DNA from: Bin87 sp034421995
Lineage (GTDB): Bacteria; Chloroflexota; Dehalococcoidia; Lucifugimonadales; UBA3495
Reading direction: 5' to 3'
Assembly (NCBI GenBank): GCA_034421995.1
Contig: DAOUJY010000046.1
Span: 1-47,800 of the forward strand
DNA length: 47,800 nucleotides
Below the pieces are notes generated by a model that ran no database searches, was not told where the DNA came from, and saw only the letters and a program-made list of their open reading frames with translations. Positions 23,622 through 31,727 of the stretch are shown piece by piece. The position numbers and the translations under genes were made by a program. Positions within the stretch are counted from its first letter, which is position 1. Each line of letters begins with the position of its first letter.

Positions 23622-23955
23622 AAGCAAAAACCCCGGCCGGGGAAACTGGCGCAGGCCAGCTCGTGCGGACGGGGGGCAAATCAAGGCCAGTATAACGCCG
23701 TTCGCGGGGTGCCGTCAAGCCGTTGGCGCGCCCGCAGTTGTCCGGGTCCAACGGAGCGGTGGCGCCGGCGCGGTGGTCGGCCAATGCTTCGATGGCGAGG
23801 CGGTTCAGCAACTCATCCGATTCCGGCCGGTCGAATAGTTGGTCCCATTTTTGGCCTGCCTCGAGCTCGGCCAGCAAGAATCTGGCGAACCGGTCCTGTT
23901 CTTCGGGAGGCAGGTCGGCGGCCCGGTTGAAGGCTTCTTGCAGCAGTTGGTTCAT
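23599..23955 (-). CDS. Antitoxin-like small protein with an aberrant C-terminal extension
   Basis: 118 residues as read. Residues 1-72 (MNQLLQEAFNRAADLPPEEQ...ALADHRAGATAPLDPD) belong to a family of small acidic proteins usually found ahead of toxin genes. The usual homologs end close to ...PLDPD, from my memory of the family. Here the frame continues for about 45 low-complexity residues through the NYN promoter and overlaps the NYN start by 23 bases, so the natural end (and perhaps a toxin gene) has probably been lost. GTAGGAT precedes ATG 23955, 28 bases after the HEPN stop. Confidence 0.55.
   Translation of the reverse strand: MNQLLQEAFNRAADLPPEEQDRFARFLLAELEAGQKWDQLFDRPESDELLNRLAIEALADHRAGATAPLDPDNCGRANGLTAPRERRYTGLDLPPVRTSWPAPVSPAGVFAYGHHSFH
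23626..23642 (-). terminator. Palindrome plus T-run ahead of the NYN gene
   Basis: On the minus strand CCCCGGCCGGGG (23642-23631) is followed by TTTTT. It sits in the short leader between the NYN promoter and ATG 23621. It could end upstream transcripts or attenuate NYN expression; the stem is short (4 bp with a 4-base loop). Confidence 0.35.
23689..23718 (-). promoter_or_regulatory. Promoter of the NYN gene
   Basis: Minus-strand TTGACG (23718-23713), 18 bases, TATACT (23694-23689), about 68 bases before ATG 23621. It lies within the 3' part of the antitoxin-like frame. Confidence 0.6.
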
Positions 23956-23983
23956 GGTTATCCTACCGGTCTTGGTCCGGTCG

Positions 23984-24343
23984 CTACGGTTGGGACAGCA
24001 GGGGCCGGAGTTTGTCGATCAGGGCTTTCACGTCGGCCAGGCCGTCGGCTACGTCTTCGGTCATCAGCTCGTTTTCGTAGAAGTTTTCGTGCAGCAGGCT
24101 GGCGCTTCCGAACAAGCGGCGGATGTCGCCGTCGCCGGTTTCGGCCCGGAGCCGGCTGGTGATGCTGAGGTAGTGCCGGTGACGGTTGTGCTCCCAGCCG
24201 CGCTGTTCCGCAATGGCCTTGAGCATCTGGGTGGCCGCGCCCCAGCCTTTCTCGGATGCCTGGGGCAGATCGCCGGCGGCCAGTTCTTGTCCGGCTTGCG
24301 CCAGAAAATGCTCGCTGGCCTGTTGATATTTCCGGGTGGTCAC
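23984..24343 (-). CDS. HEPN-like (PaREP1-type) helical protein
   Basis: 119 residues from GTG 24343, chosen because GAGGAG lies eight bases upstream. The core ELAAGDLPQASEKGWGAATQ and LKAIAEQRGWEH is that of PaREP1/HEPN proteins. A possible R-x6-H (RGWEHNRH) is seen, but the strict RNase motif is not convincing. It heads a minus-strand pair with the antitoxin-like gene. Role unknown; toxin or nucleotide-binding helper are both possible. Confidence 0.65.
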   Translation of the reverse strand: MTTRKYQQASEHFLAQAGQELAAGDLPQASEKGWGAATQMLKAIAEQRGWEHNRHRHYLSITSRLRAETGDGDIRRLFGSASLLHENFYENELMTEDVADGLADVKALIDKLRPLLSQP

Positions 24344-24368
24344 TTGCGGTCTCCTCGTACTGTTTAGG

Positions 24369-24420
24369 CAGGTTAGCAACTCTAACCGGCCTGGGCAATG
24401 GCGCGGACGGCGTGGCAGCG
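24369..24420. repeat. Duplicated flank of the HEPN-antitoxin module, copy 2
   Basis: CAGGTTAGCAACTCTAACCG and following bases match 22914-22966. In this copy the intact HEPN gene follows on the minus strand. Confidence 0.8.
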
Positions 24421-24621
24421 TTTCGTATGACGAGCAAGTTAGACCGCACGGCAGCGGGGTGGTGGTCTGGGTTTTTCTCCTTTGGTCGGTCGGTGGTTGG
24501 GCTGGTTGGTTGGTTTGCTGCGGGTTCGGGGGGTTCAGGTTGTCGGCGCTACGGCCAGAGAGCGTGGGCTGCGAATTGATTTCCTAAGTTTGCGCGTGCT
24601 GACCGCCCCCTACCCTTCCCC

Positions 24622-24754
24622 GCCTGGATTCCGGCTTCCGCCGGAATGACGAAAGGCGTGGTCCTGGATTCCGGCACGCCAAAGGCGCATCTGTGACTTT
24701 CGCCGGAATGACGAAAGGCGTGATCCTGGATTCCGGCTTGCGCCGGAATGACGG
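24622..24754. repeat. Three tandem GTCATTCC-type palindromes
   Basis: Three copies of CTGGATTCCGGC..GCCGGAATGACG, at about 24622-24651, 24664-24710 and 24725-24754, with GAAAGGCGTG spacers between. The middle copy contains ACGCCAAAGGCGCATCTGTG, an insert also seen at 28283. Confidence 0.85.
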
Positions 24755-25077
24755 TTGGGGGGCAGGGGGCGACCCTCGCGCAGCGGTGGTGAAACCCGCC
24801 GTACTGGTCTATGCGGTACCGGGGAATGAACCGGCCTGTGAGCGATAGCCAGCGGTGCATGAGATCCGACGTGCTGTCCGCCACAGGCGCATCTGCGACC
24901 GTGTACGGTGACAGCGGTTGGCCGTGTTACCTGAACCCTGTGAACCCGATATTCAGATGTTGGTTGGCGTCGGGCGTTGGGCCGTGGCCTTGGGCTTGCT
25001 GCCTGACTGACAAGGTATAGTGTAGAGAACGGATGTGCGGGTGCGCAAGGGGAGGGTGTCACTCACGCCTACCCAGT

Positions 25078-25174
25078 TTGTCATTGCGAGGAGCGTAGCG
25101 ACGTGGCAATCTCGTCGCCGAAGAGAAGATGACCCTTGCCCCAACGAGATTGCCACGCTGCGCTCGCAATGACA
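25078..25174. repeat. TCATTGCGAG-type palindromic repeat, second copy
   Basis: TTGTCATTGCGAGGAGCGTA..GTGGCAATCTCGT is inverted at 25143-25174 (AACGAGATTGCCACG..CTCGCAATGAC). Same family as 10828-10922. Confidence 0.85.
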
Positions 25175-25235
25175 GTTTCGGAAAAGCGGGTACGCGTGAG
25201 GCGAGTGTCAGCAGTACGGTGAAGAACCGGCTAGA

Positions 25236-26351
25236 TTATGGGGCAAAGGGACGGCCCGGCAGAAACTCGCTGGCGTCCAGGTCATCGATGGCGGTGAGGG
25301 TTCGCTGCAAAAATCCATCGGCCAATTGTCGGCTGCGGTCGCTGGTGAAGTCCAGTTGGCCGCCGACGATGATGGGAGTGCGGAAGCAGCCGAGCATATC
25401 CCGGCGGTAGCTGCGCCAACAGTCCGCGAGGGTAAAGTCGGCCACGCCCGAGGCGCGGACAACGCCGTGGTACTCCGTCAGGACGTCGCGCTCAATCTCC
25501 CGACGCACCTCGGTGGTGACGCTGGACGAAAGGAAATAGGCGACATCGGAAAGGCCACTGGCGATGCCGCAGACCTGCCAATCCACCGCCGCGAACTCCT
25601 TATCGTCGCGACCGAAGAACATATTGTCGAGCCTGAAGTCGCCGTGGGTGAAAGTCATGGGGCCGGTGGCGACCGCCGTCAGATACCCGACCATGCTCGC
25701 CCCAAATTCCTCTGCCAACCGGCGCATCGAGTCGGAGAACAGGTGGCCGAAGCGTTCCAGCACCGTCGGCAGGCTGGATTGGTACACGGCCTGGACCAAC
25801 GAGTGGCGTTCCGGGGTAGAGGAATTATGGAAACCGGACACCGGCGGTCGGTCCACCCGGTCCCAATAGAGAGCGTGCATTTCCGCTATGGCGCGCACGG
25901 CGGTTCGCGCCTGCGCCTTGCTGGCGCCTTCGATCTGGTCCGCGGTGGTCGAAGAGCGTAAGTCCTCCAGCACCAGGACGAAACGGTGGCTGCGGTCGTC
26001 GAAATCGCCGTACCAAAGTTGGGGCGACCGCAACGGGATGTCCGGCGCAAGGGTGGTGTAGAAGGCGTATTCTCGCTGGTACAGCCGCAGCCGGCGGGCG
26101 GTCTCCATAGTCTCCGGATGAGAGCTGGGCAGCTTGACGATGAGCGACTCCGGGCCGCCGGAATCGGCATCGCGATAGGTCAGATGGCAACGCAGGATTT
26201 TCCCGACCAAGCCAACCCCGCCGCCGATGTCCTCGAGAAGAACATCCTTGATTGTGGGAGAATCGGGATTGAACCCGGACAGCAATGCTTGTTGCATCCA
26301 AGCAACCGTGACGCCATGCCGGTTCTCTGGTATGGCCGGTTTGTCAACCAT
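25236..26351 (-). CDS. Phosphotransferase family protein (APH/choline-kinase-like)
   Basis: 371 residues of the aminoglycoside phosphotransferase-like kinase fold (ecdysteroid kinase-like subgroup). The N-lobe has LLEDIGGGVGLVGKILRC and the ATP lysine in LIVKLPS; the catalytic loop is THGDFRLDNMFFG and the metal site AAVDWQ. Substrate is unknown; in environmental Chloroflexota such kinases are multicopy and often neighbour acyl-CoA enzymes. A perfect GTAGGGGCG palindrome lies just upstream. Confidence 0.85.
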   Translation of the reverse strand: MVDKPAIPENRHGVTVAWMQQALLSGFNPDSPTIKDVLLEDIGGGVGLVGKILRCHLTYRDADSGGPESLIVKLPSSHPETMETARRLRLYQREYAFYTTLAPDIPLRSPQLWYGDFDDRSHRFVLVLEDLRSSTTADQIEGASKAQARTAVRAIAEMHALYWDRVDRPPVSGFHNSSTPERHSLVQAVYQSSLPTVLERFGHLFSDSMRRLAEEFGASMVGYLTAVATGPMTFTHGDFRLDNMFFGRDDKEFAAVDWQVCGIASGLSDVAYFLSSSVTTEVRREIERDVLTEYHGVVRASGVADFTLADCWRSYRRDMLGCFRTPIIVGGQLDFTSDRSRQLADGFLQRTLTAIDDLDASEFLPGRPFAP

Positions 26352-26370
26352 GCCAATCTGTCCTATTTGC

Positions 26371-26398
26371 GTAGGGGCGAATAATTATTCGCCCCTAC
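26371..26398. repeat. Perfect 28-bp GTAGGGGCG palindrome
   Basis: Identical in sequence to the element at 4193. It sits 20 bases before the start of the phosphotransferase gene, so it is not confined to gene ends. Confidence 0.85.
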
Positions 26399-26451
26399 AA
26401 TCCAGCGACCGAGTTCGTAATCACGTTTCGGGTTTACTCACCTGATGACTT

Positions 26452-26532
26452 CTGGATTCCGGCCCCGTATCAAGTACGGGGTGACGTTCTTTCGCCGGAG
26501 TACGGGGTGACGTTCTTTCGCCGGAATGACGG
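26452..26532. repeat. GTCATTCC-type palindromes, nested variant
   Basis: TGGATTCCGGCCCCGTATCA then a repeated AGTACGGGGTGACGTTCTTTC block. The internal GTACGGGGTGACGTTCTTTC unit occurs twice, an apparent slippage duplication. Confidence 0.75.
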
Positions 26533-26568
26533 TAGTGGGGCGGGAATGACGAGAAATGTCAGCAGGCC

Positions 26569-28215
26569 CTAGTCAAAGCGGAACTTGGAGAAGGTGCCTT
26601 CTTCCTTGGTGATGAACTCCAGCAGGGCCGGGCGGCCGTCGGCGTTGGCCGCCATGGCGCGCTGCATGGCCGGCTTGATTTCGTCGGGGGTGTGGATCTG
26701 TTCGGCGTAGGCGCCCAGGGCGACGGCAACCTGGTAGAAATCGCCGCTGAGGTCTTTGAGGCCGTAGCGTTCCACGGCGGTGGGGATGCGACTGTCGGGG
26801 TAGATGGCCATGGTGGAGTTGTTCATCACCACCGTGGTGATGGGGATGTTAGCGCGGACAGCGGTTTCAACGTCGAGGCCGACCATGCCAAAGGCGGCGT
26901 CGCCCATGAAATTGATGACCATTTTTTCCGGGGCCGCCATCTTCGCGCCCATGGCGAGGCCGAGGCTGTAACCGAGCTGGGTGGACTTGCCCCAGCCGAT
27001 GAAGCTGCGGGGAGCCCGGGCTTCCCAGAAGGGCGAGACCTGCTCGCGGGGACTGCCGGATTCGTGGGTAACGATGGTGTTGTCTAGATCGACGGTGTGC
27101 ATGATGTCCCAGACCACGCGATAGGGGTTGAGGGGAACCTCGTCGCTGGTGAGGCGGGGCAGCCACTCGGCCATCCACGCATCCCGGCTGGCGGTGATTT
27201 CGTCGGCGAGGGCCTGGTTGGGGGCGCGCTGCTGGACGCCCTGAGCCTTGAGCTCGTCGATGAACTGGCGCAGGGCCAGCTTGGCATCGCCCAGGATGGG
27301 ATACTCGGTACGGTAGTCCTTGTTCACGTCGCCGTCACCGTTGGTGAGGTGGATGAGGGTCTTGCCGGCCGGGATGGGGACGGTGAAACCGCTCTTGGTG
27401 AAGCTGACGCCGACGCCGAAAACAACGTCAGCGTTGGTGAGGAACCGATGCACGGGTCCGGTCTGGCTGGAGCCGCCCACGCCGAGGGACAAGGGGTGAT
27501 TTTCCGGGAAGGCGCTCTTGCCTTCCAGGGTGGTCATCACCGGGATCTGGAGGAATTCGGCCAGCTCAAGGAGTTCGTCGGTGGCCTCGGCGTACATGAT
27601 GCCCTGACCGGCATGGATCACCGGACGCTGGGCCGAGATCAGAGCGCGCACGCCCCGGGTGATGGCGGCAGGGTCGGCGGCGACGCGCATTTTTGCCGGC
27701 GGGATGTAATCGAAGTCCTCTTCGCTGATCTGGTCGGACACCAGGTCGGAGGGGATTTCGAGCAGGACGGGGCCGGGCTTGCCGGAGCGCAGCTTGGTGA
27801 AAGCCTGGCGGAACAGCTCGGGAACCCGGTCAGCGAAGTTCACGTGGCCGGCCCACTTGGTGATGGGCGCGTAGGCCTGGACGGGATGGAAGTTTGGCTC
27901 GACGCCCAGGCGGTTGCGCGCGACGCCGGCGGGAAGGACCAGGATGGGCACCGAGTCGGCGTAGGCCTGGGCTACTCCGCCAAAGGAGTTTTCCGCGCCG
28001 GGGCCGTTCTGGGCCAGGAAGATGCCGATTTTGTTGCCGTTTGTGACGCGGGAAAAACCGTCGGCCATGTGGACGCCGGTTCGCTCCTGGCGGCAGACGA
28101 CGGGACGGATCCCGGCGATGGCGGCCGCTTCGATCAGGGGGTTGGAAGGCATGACGGCGATCCAATCCACGCCTTCCATTTTCAATACGTTGGCTACTGC
28201 GGTGACTCCGTCCAC
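26569..28215 (-). CDS. Thiamine-pyrophosphate enzyme, acetolactate synthase-like
   Basis: About 548 residues. TPP-enzyme architecture: N-terminal pyrimidine domain with the catalytic Glu (E44 in RQERTGVHMADG), a central domain (about 185-330), and the PP domain with the GDAAFGMVGLDVETAV...VVMNN metal-binding motif. Similar to large-subunit IlvB-like or oxalyl/benzoylformate-type decarboxylases; without ilvN or ilvC nearby a branched-chain role is not supported. GTG 28215 is chosen for AAGGAG seven bases upstream; the frame opens further at 28296 but without homology. Confidence 0.87.
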   Translation of the reverse strand: MDGVTAVANVLKMEGVDWIAVMPSNPLIEAAAIAGIRPVVCRQERTGVHMADGFSRVTNGNKIGIFLAQNGPGAENSFGGVAQAYADSVPILVLPAGVARNRLGVEPNFHPVQAYAPITKWAGHVNFADRVPELFRQAFTKLRSGKPGPVLLEIPSDLVSDQISEEDFDYIPPAKMRVAADPAAITRGVRALISAQRPVIHAGQGIMYAEATDELLELAEFLQIPVMTTLEGKSAFPENHPLSLGVGGSSQTGPVHRFLTNADVVFGVGVSFTKSGFTVPIPAGKTLIHLTNGDGDVNKDYRTEYPILGDAKLALRQFIDELKAQGVQQRAPNQALADEITASRDAWMAEWLPRLTSDEVPLNPYRVVWDIMHTVDLDNTIVTHESGSPREQVSPFWEARAPRSFIGWGKSTQLGYSLGLAMGAKMAAPEKMVINFMGDAAFGMVGLDVETAVRANIPITTVVMNNSTMAIYPDSRIPTAVERYGLKDLSGDFYQVAVALGAYAEQIHTPDEIKPAMQRAMAANADGRPALLEFITKEEGTFSKFRFD

Positions 28216-28282
28216 GGTGCAACTCCTTCGAGCAATTTTTACATGGATGTACAGATAAACGGGATAGGATTGATTGGGGCTG

Positions 28283-28332
28283 CTGGGTTCCGGCACGCCA
28301 AAGGCGCATCTGCGACTTTCGCCGGAATGACG
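28283..28332. repeat. GTCATTCC-type palindrome with insert
   Basis: CTGGGTTCCGGCACGCCAAA..GACTTTCGCCGGAATGACG; the GGCACGCCAAAGGCGCATC insert is shared with 24664-24710. Confidence 0.75.
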
Positions 28333-28368
28333 TGATGAAGGGTAAGGAGACGTGATGAGGGTGAGGAA

Positions 28369-29082
28369 TCAGCGTATCTCCGCTAGAAAAGCGTCGATGG
28401 CGGCGTTCACTTCCGCGGGCTTTTCCACCATGGGGAAATGGCCGGCGTCTTTCATCTTGATGAGCCTGGAGCCGGGGACGGCGCGGTGGATCTCCCCCTC
28501 GTAGTCGCCGGTAGCTAATGGATCATCGACGCCCTGGATGAGCAGCAGTGGAGCCTTCAGAGTGTGGATGCGGTCGCGCACGTCGAAGCGGTCGATCACC
28601 ACCAGGTCGCGGTATTGCGCTACCGGCCCTACCTCGCGGTGTCGTTGCAGCAGTTCCGCCCGCAACTCCGGTTGGATAAAGTGCATCGCTCCGTCCATTG
28701 CGCCAAGCCACTTTGCATAGGTCTCGGCGTTCTCGGCGGCGTCCAGGCGGAATTGCAAATCGCCGGGGCGGCGCTGCTTGGGGCGCATGGCAATGGTCAT
28801 CAGCGCCAGGCCCTGGATCTCATCCGGGTAGTCCAGGGCGTATTGGAGGGCGATGCACGCGCCCAGGGTGAAACCGCTGAGGATCAAGTCGTGGTCGAGG
28901 CCTTGGGCGTGCAGCCAACCCCGCAGCCAGTCGGTGTAGCGTTCGACGCTGCTGCACGGCGCTCCGTCGAGATGTCCAGGCAGATGCGGAGCCAAACTGC
29001 CGGGGTAATGGGACAGCTGATGGACGTAGGAATCGGCGCAGCCGCCGGCGCCGGGGCCATGAATGAATACGATTTGCGTCAT
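28369..29082 (-). CDS. Alpha/beta hydrolase with Thr at the nucleophile position
   Basis: 237 residues. Oxyanion segment HGPGAGG (8-14), nucleophile elbow G70-F-T72-L-G74 where Ser is replaced by Thr (codon ACC), acid in GVDDPLATGD, and late His in DAGHFPMVEKP. Family members usually have GxSxG. With Thr the enzyme may be inactive, slow, or use different chemistry. Substrate unknown. It is alone, between two minus-strand metabolic genes. Confidence 0.83.
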   Translation of the reverse strand: MTQIVFIHGPGAGGCADSYVHQLSHYPGSLAPHLPGHLDGAPCSSVERYTDWLRGWLHAQGLDHDLILSGFTLGACIALQYALDYPDEIQGLALMTIAMRPKQRRPGDLQFRLDAAENAETYAKWLGAMDGAMHFIQPELRAELLQRHREVGPVAQYRDLVVIDRFDVRDRIHTLKAPLLLIQGVDDPLATGDYEGEIHRAVPGSRLIKMKDAGHFPMVEKPAEVNAAIDAFLAEIR

Positions 29083-29172
29083 AGGAACCTACGTGCAGCG
29101 CCTGCCGGCGAGGCCGAATGCGGGCATTCTAGGCGGCGCCGTCAGCATGGTCAAGGAAAAGATAGCCCATGT

Positions 29173-29598
29173 TCAACTGCCGGCCCAACCCGTCGCTCGC
29201 TCCGGCGTGATCCTGATGACGGGGTTGCCGTCAACTGCCATCCGCCGGTACTGCGGGTACTTGGAGCGGAGCAATGCTATTGCCGGGCCGGTGGTCCCGG
29301 GGTCTTCAACCAATTCGGCGCGCCCATGTACCAGCAGATACCAGAGGTTGGACCAGTCCTGGTCGTAATGGTCGATTACCAGAGAGACTTGCGGGTTCTC
29401 GATTATGTTGCGGACGCGCCGCAGACCGGTGAGGCTGCTGCGTTTTGGTTTGGCGTCGAGGACGGAATAAAGGTATTCGCCATCGTAGGCAAAACAGACC
29501 GGTATCACATGGGGCCGGCCCGAGGCATCCGCCGTGGCCAGGTGGCCCACCGGAGCGTTGGACAAACGGGCGGTTTGTTCGGGAGTTAGATCGAGCAT
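29173..29598 (-). CDS. PPOX-class F420-dependent oxidoreductase (TIGR03668-like)
   Basis: About 141 residues, split beta-barrel. VGHLATADASGRPHVIPVCF and KRSSLTGLRRVRNIIENPQV are typical of the F420-dependent TIGR03668 group of the pyridoxamine-phosphate-oxidase superfamily. ATG 29598 shares a base with the nnr stop (TGATG) and GGAGGTG lies just upstream, so it is translationally coupled to nnr. Substrate unknown. Confidence 0.88.
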   Translation of the reverse strand: MLDLTPEQTARLSNAPVGHLATADASGRPHVIPVCFAYDGEYLYSVLDAKPKRSSLTGLRRVRNIIENPQVSLVIDHYDQDWSNLWYLLVHGRAELVEDPGTTGPAIALLRSKYPQYRRMAVDGNPVIRITPERATGWAGS

Positions 29599-31223
29599 CA
29601 CACCTCCGATTCCCGTAGGCCAGCCATTATCGGCGGGACCAGCTCCAACAGGTCGCTGGCAACCACGCCAGCGTCGCCGTGGCGATGGCGGGCCTGTTCC
29701 GCCGCCGTGCCGTGCAGAAAGCCGCCCAACCTCGCCGCATCGTAGGGGGCAACACCTTGCGCGAGCAGGCCGCCGATGATGCCCGTGAGTACGTCGCCGG
29801 TGCCGCCGGCGGCCAAGGCCGGGTTGGCGAAGGGCAATACGCAACGCCGGCCGTCGGGCGAGGCGACGACGCTGTGGGCGCCTTTCAGGAGCAAGGTTTT
29901 CTGCCATTCTGCCGACCAACGGGCGGTGTTGGCGAGGCGGTTTGCCTGGACCTGGCCGGTGGGTTGGCCGGTGAGGGTCGCCATTTCGCCGGGGTGGGGG
30001 GTCAGCACTGCCGGGACGGTCAAGCGGGCAGACCAGTTGTTGCAGCGGGAGAGGTTGTTCAGTCCGTCGGCGTCAATCACTATTGGCGGCGGTGGATTCC
30101 GGCTTTCGCCGGAATGACGGGATGAAGGTCGGGAATTACGGGGAGGGGAGAGGAGCAGACGTTCCACGAAACTGGCTGTACCTTCCGACCAGCCCAGGCC
30201 GCACCCGATGGCTAGAGCCGAGTAAGCGCTGATACGTTCCCGAATCACATCCGCCGCCGCGACGTCAATTCGACCGTCGGCGTCTTCAGGCAAGGGTAGG
30301 TGAATTGTTTCGGTGAGCTTGGATGCGACGATGCGATATACGGACTCCGGGGCGGCAAGGGTCACCAATCCTGCGCCCGCCCGATGCGCTCCTTGGGCTG
30401 CAAGGTAGGCCGCGCCGACGAAGTGGCGGGACCCGGCCACCAACAAAAGATGGCCGAATGTTCCCTTGTGGGAGTTTAGGGGACGGGGGGGCAGGAGGGT
30501 TCGGGCAGACGCTGAGGTCATCCATTCGGCGGATAATCCAGAGTTGGCCGCGACGGACGGGGGGAGGCCGATGTCTAATACTTTCACGCAGCCGGCGTAT
30601 TCAGCGCCGGGGAAATTCGCGATGCCGTATTTTGGAAAACACAACGCCAAGGTCTCATCGGCCCGGATGGTGTTGGGGTCCGTCTCGCCGGTGTCCGGGT
30701 TGACGCCGGTGGGCAAGTCCACGGCGATGACAGGCAGGGCCGGGCGGGCGAGCCTGGCTCGGTTGACCAGCGCGGCAATGTCCGCAACTCCGCCGGCCAG
30801 GGGGCGATAGCGGCCGGCTCCCAATATGGCGTCAACGACCACGTCGCAGCGGCTCAACATTCGGTTCAGCATTTGCAGCCCGGCGTCATCGGTCGCATCT
30901 TTCACAGGGACGTCGTAGGCTTGAGCGTCGGCCATCTTGGGGTCAGGGGAAGGCCGGCCCCGGGCAATGTAGCAGCACACTTCGGCGCCCCAGCGGCGCA
31001 GGTGGCGGGCGATGACGAGGCCATCGGCGCCGTTGTTGCCGGGGCCGATGAGCACCACCACGCGCCGGCCGGCTGCTCCGCCGATGCGCTCACGGATGCG
31101 GTGAGCGCAGGCCAGGCCAGCGTTCTCCATCAAGGTGTCGGTGCTGACGCCGGCGGCCTCCGATGCGGCTTCCAGAGCCTGCATCTCCGCTACGGTAACG
31201 ACTTTGACTAGCTGGTGTGGCAT
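29598..31223 (-). CDS. nnr: Bifunctional NAD(P)H-hydrate repair enzyme (epimerase + dehydratase)
   Basis: 541 residues. NnrE half (about 1-215) epimerises R/S-NAD(P)HX (MENAGLACAHRI, GPGNNGADG). NnrD half (about 230-530) dehydrates S-NAD(P)HX with ADP/ATP (HKGTFGHLLLVAGS, ALAIGCGLGW, LTPHPGEMATL, AAGGTGDVLTGIIGGLLAQG). Residues 368-377 and flanks (SRHSGESRNPPPP) are encoded by a dispersed palindrome (30092-30120) lying in frame between a helix and the strand IVIDADGLN. ATG 31223 follows another palindrome and has no clear ribosome binding site. Operon with acpS and PPOX. Confidence 0.93.
   Translation of the reverse strand: MPHQLVKVVTVAEMQALEAASEAAGVSTDTLMENAGLACAHRIRERIGGAAGRRVVVLIGPGNNGADGLVIARHLRRWGAEVCCYIARGRPSPDPKMADAQAYDVPVKDATDDAGLQMLNRMLSRCDVVVDAILGAGRYRPLAGGVADIAALVNRARLARPALPVIAVDLPTGVNPDTGETDPNTIRADETLALCFPKYGIANFPGAEYAGCVKVLDIGLPPSVAANSGLSAEWMTSASARTLLPPRPLNSHKGTFGHLLLVAGSRHFVGAAYLAAQGAHRAGAGLVTLAAPESVYRIVASKLTETIHLPLPEDADGRIDVAAADVIRERISAYSALAIGCGLGWSEGTASFVERLLLSPPRNSRPSSRHSGESRNPPPPIVIDADGLNNLSRCNNWSARLTVPAVLTPHPGEMATLTGQPTGQVQANRLANTARWSAEWQKTLLLKGAHSVVASPDGRRCVLPFANPALAAGGTGDVLTGIIGGLLAQGVAPYDAARLGGFLHGTAAEQARHRHGDAGVVASDLLELVPPIMAGLRESEV
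30092..30120. repeat. GTCATTCC palindrome inside nnr, in frame
   Basis: The standard repeat unit GGATTCCGGCTTTCGCCGGA + ATGACGG occurs within the NnrD part of nnr and encodes RHSGESRNP without a frameshift. Confidence 0.9.
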
Positions 31224-31227
31224 GGTT

Positions 31228-31256
31228 CTGGATTCCGGCTTTCGCCGGAATGACGG
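31228..31256. repeat. GTCATTCC palindrome between acpS and nnr
   Basis: A single copy four bases upstream of the nnr ATG and 15 bases after the acpS stop; it occupies the place where a ribosome binding site would be. Confidence 0.85.
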
Positions 31257-31271
31257 GAAATGCGGCACAGC

Positions 31272-31706
31272 CTAGCCCGCTCGCGGAGCTACTGTGTCGC
31301 CCCATAGGGTTGCCTCGGTAGCCTGACGTGATTCAGGGGTGTCAGGGCGCATTGCTACCGCCACGACCATGGCGAAACCGCGGGAGTGGGACAGGCTGAT
31401 GGCGATTTCGGTGACGCCCAGCCGTTCGGCGCGACGCTTGGCGCGTCCGTGCAATCGTGGGCTGGGAGCGCCGCTGGGGGCGCGGACGACTTCTATATCG
31501 CGCCAACCGACGCCCCGGAAGCCGGTGCCCAGCGATTTCATTACGGCTTCTTTGGCCGCAAATCGGGCCGCCAGGTTAGGGGCGCGGCCGCGGCAGTAGG
31601 CTATTTCTCCGGGCGTGAATATGCGCCGCAGGAAACGCTCTCCGTAGCGGTCCAGGACCCCGGATACCCGGTCAATCTCGACGAAGTCAACCCCAGCGCT
31701 GAGCAT
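31272..31706 (-). CDS. acpS: Holo-[acyl-carrier-protein] synthase
   Basis: 144 residues. Transfers phosphopantetheine from CoA to ACP. Motifs GVDFVEIDRVSGVL (metal Asp) and FAAKEAVMKSLGTG (KEA) and the closing ISLSHSRGFAMVVAVA are intact. A 20-residue tail (about 122-144) is extra. It lies with nnr, a common neighbour of acpS. Confidence 0.94.
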   Translation of the reverse strand: MLSAGVDFVEIDRVSGVLDRYGERFLRRIFTPGEIAYCRGRAPNLAARFAAKEAVMKSLGTGFRGVGWRDIEVVRAPSGAPSPRLHGRAKRRAERLGVTEIAISLSHSRGFAMVVAVAMRPDTPESRQATEATLWGDTVAPRAG

Positions 31707-31727
31707 ATAGAACCGCCGGCGGATCCA

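Larger units (their letters stand above)
24421..25235. other. Gene-poor repeat region
   Basis: About 0.8 kb without a convincing gene. It holds tandem GTCATTCC palindromes (24622-24754), a possible coding remnant (minus, about 24884-24770, GTG start, MHRWLSLTGRFIPRYRIDQY) with no known family, and a TCATTGCGAG palindrome (25078-25174). Open frames through the palindromes merely translate repeats. Confidence 0.6.

Noticed and set aside
24549..24884. 111-residue minus-strand frame
   Set aside because: Most of it translates the GTCATTCC palindromes (VIPAQAGIQ-type phrases); only the first 40 residues could be a coding remnant.
27097..28335. 412-residue plus-strand frame
   Set aside because: Antisense of the TPP enzyme; no family signal.
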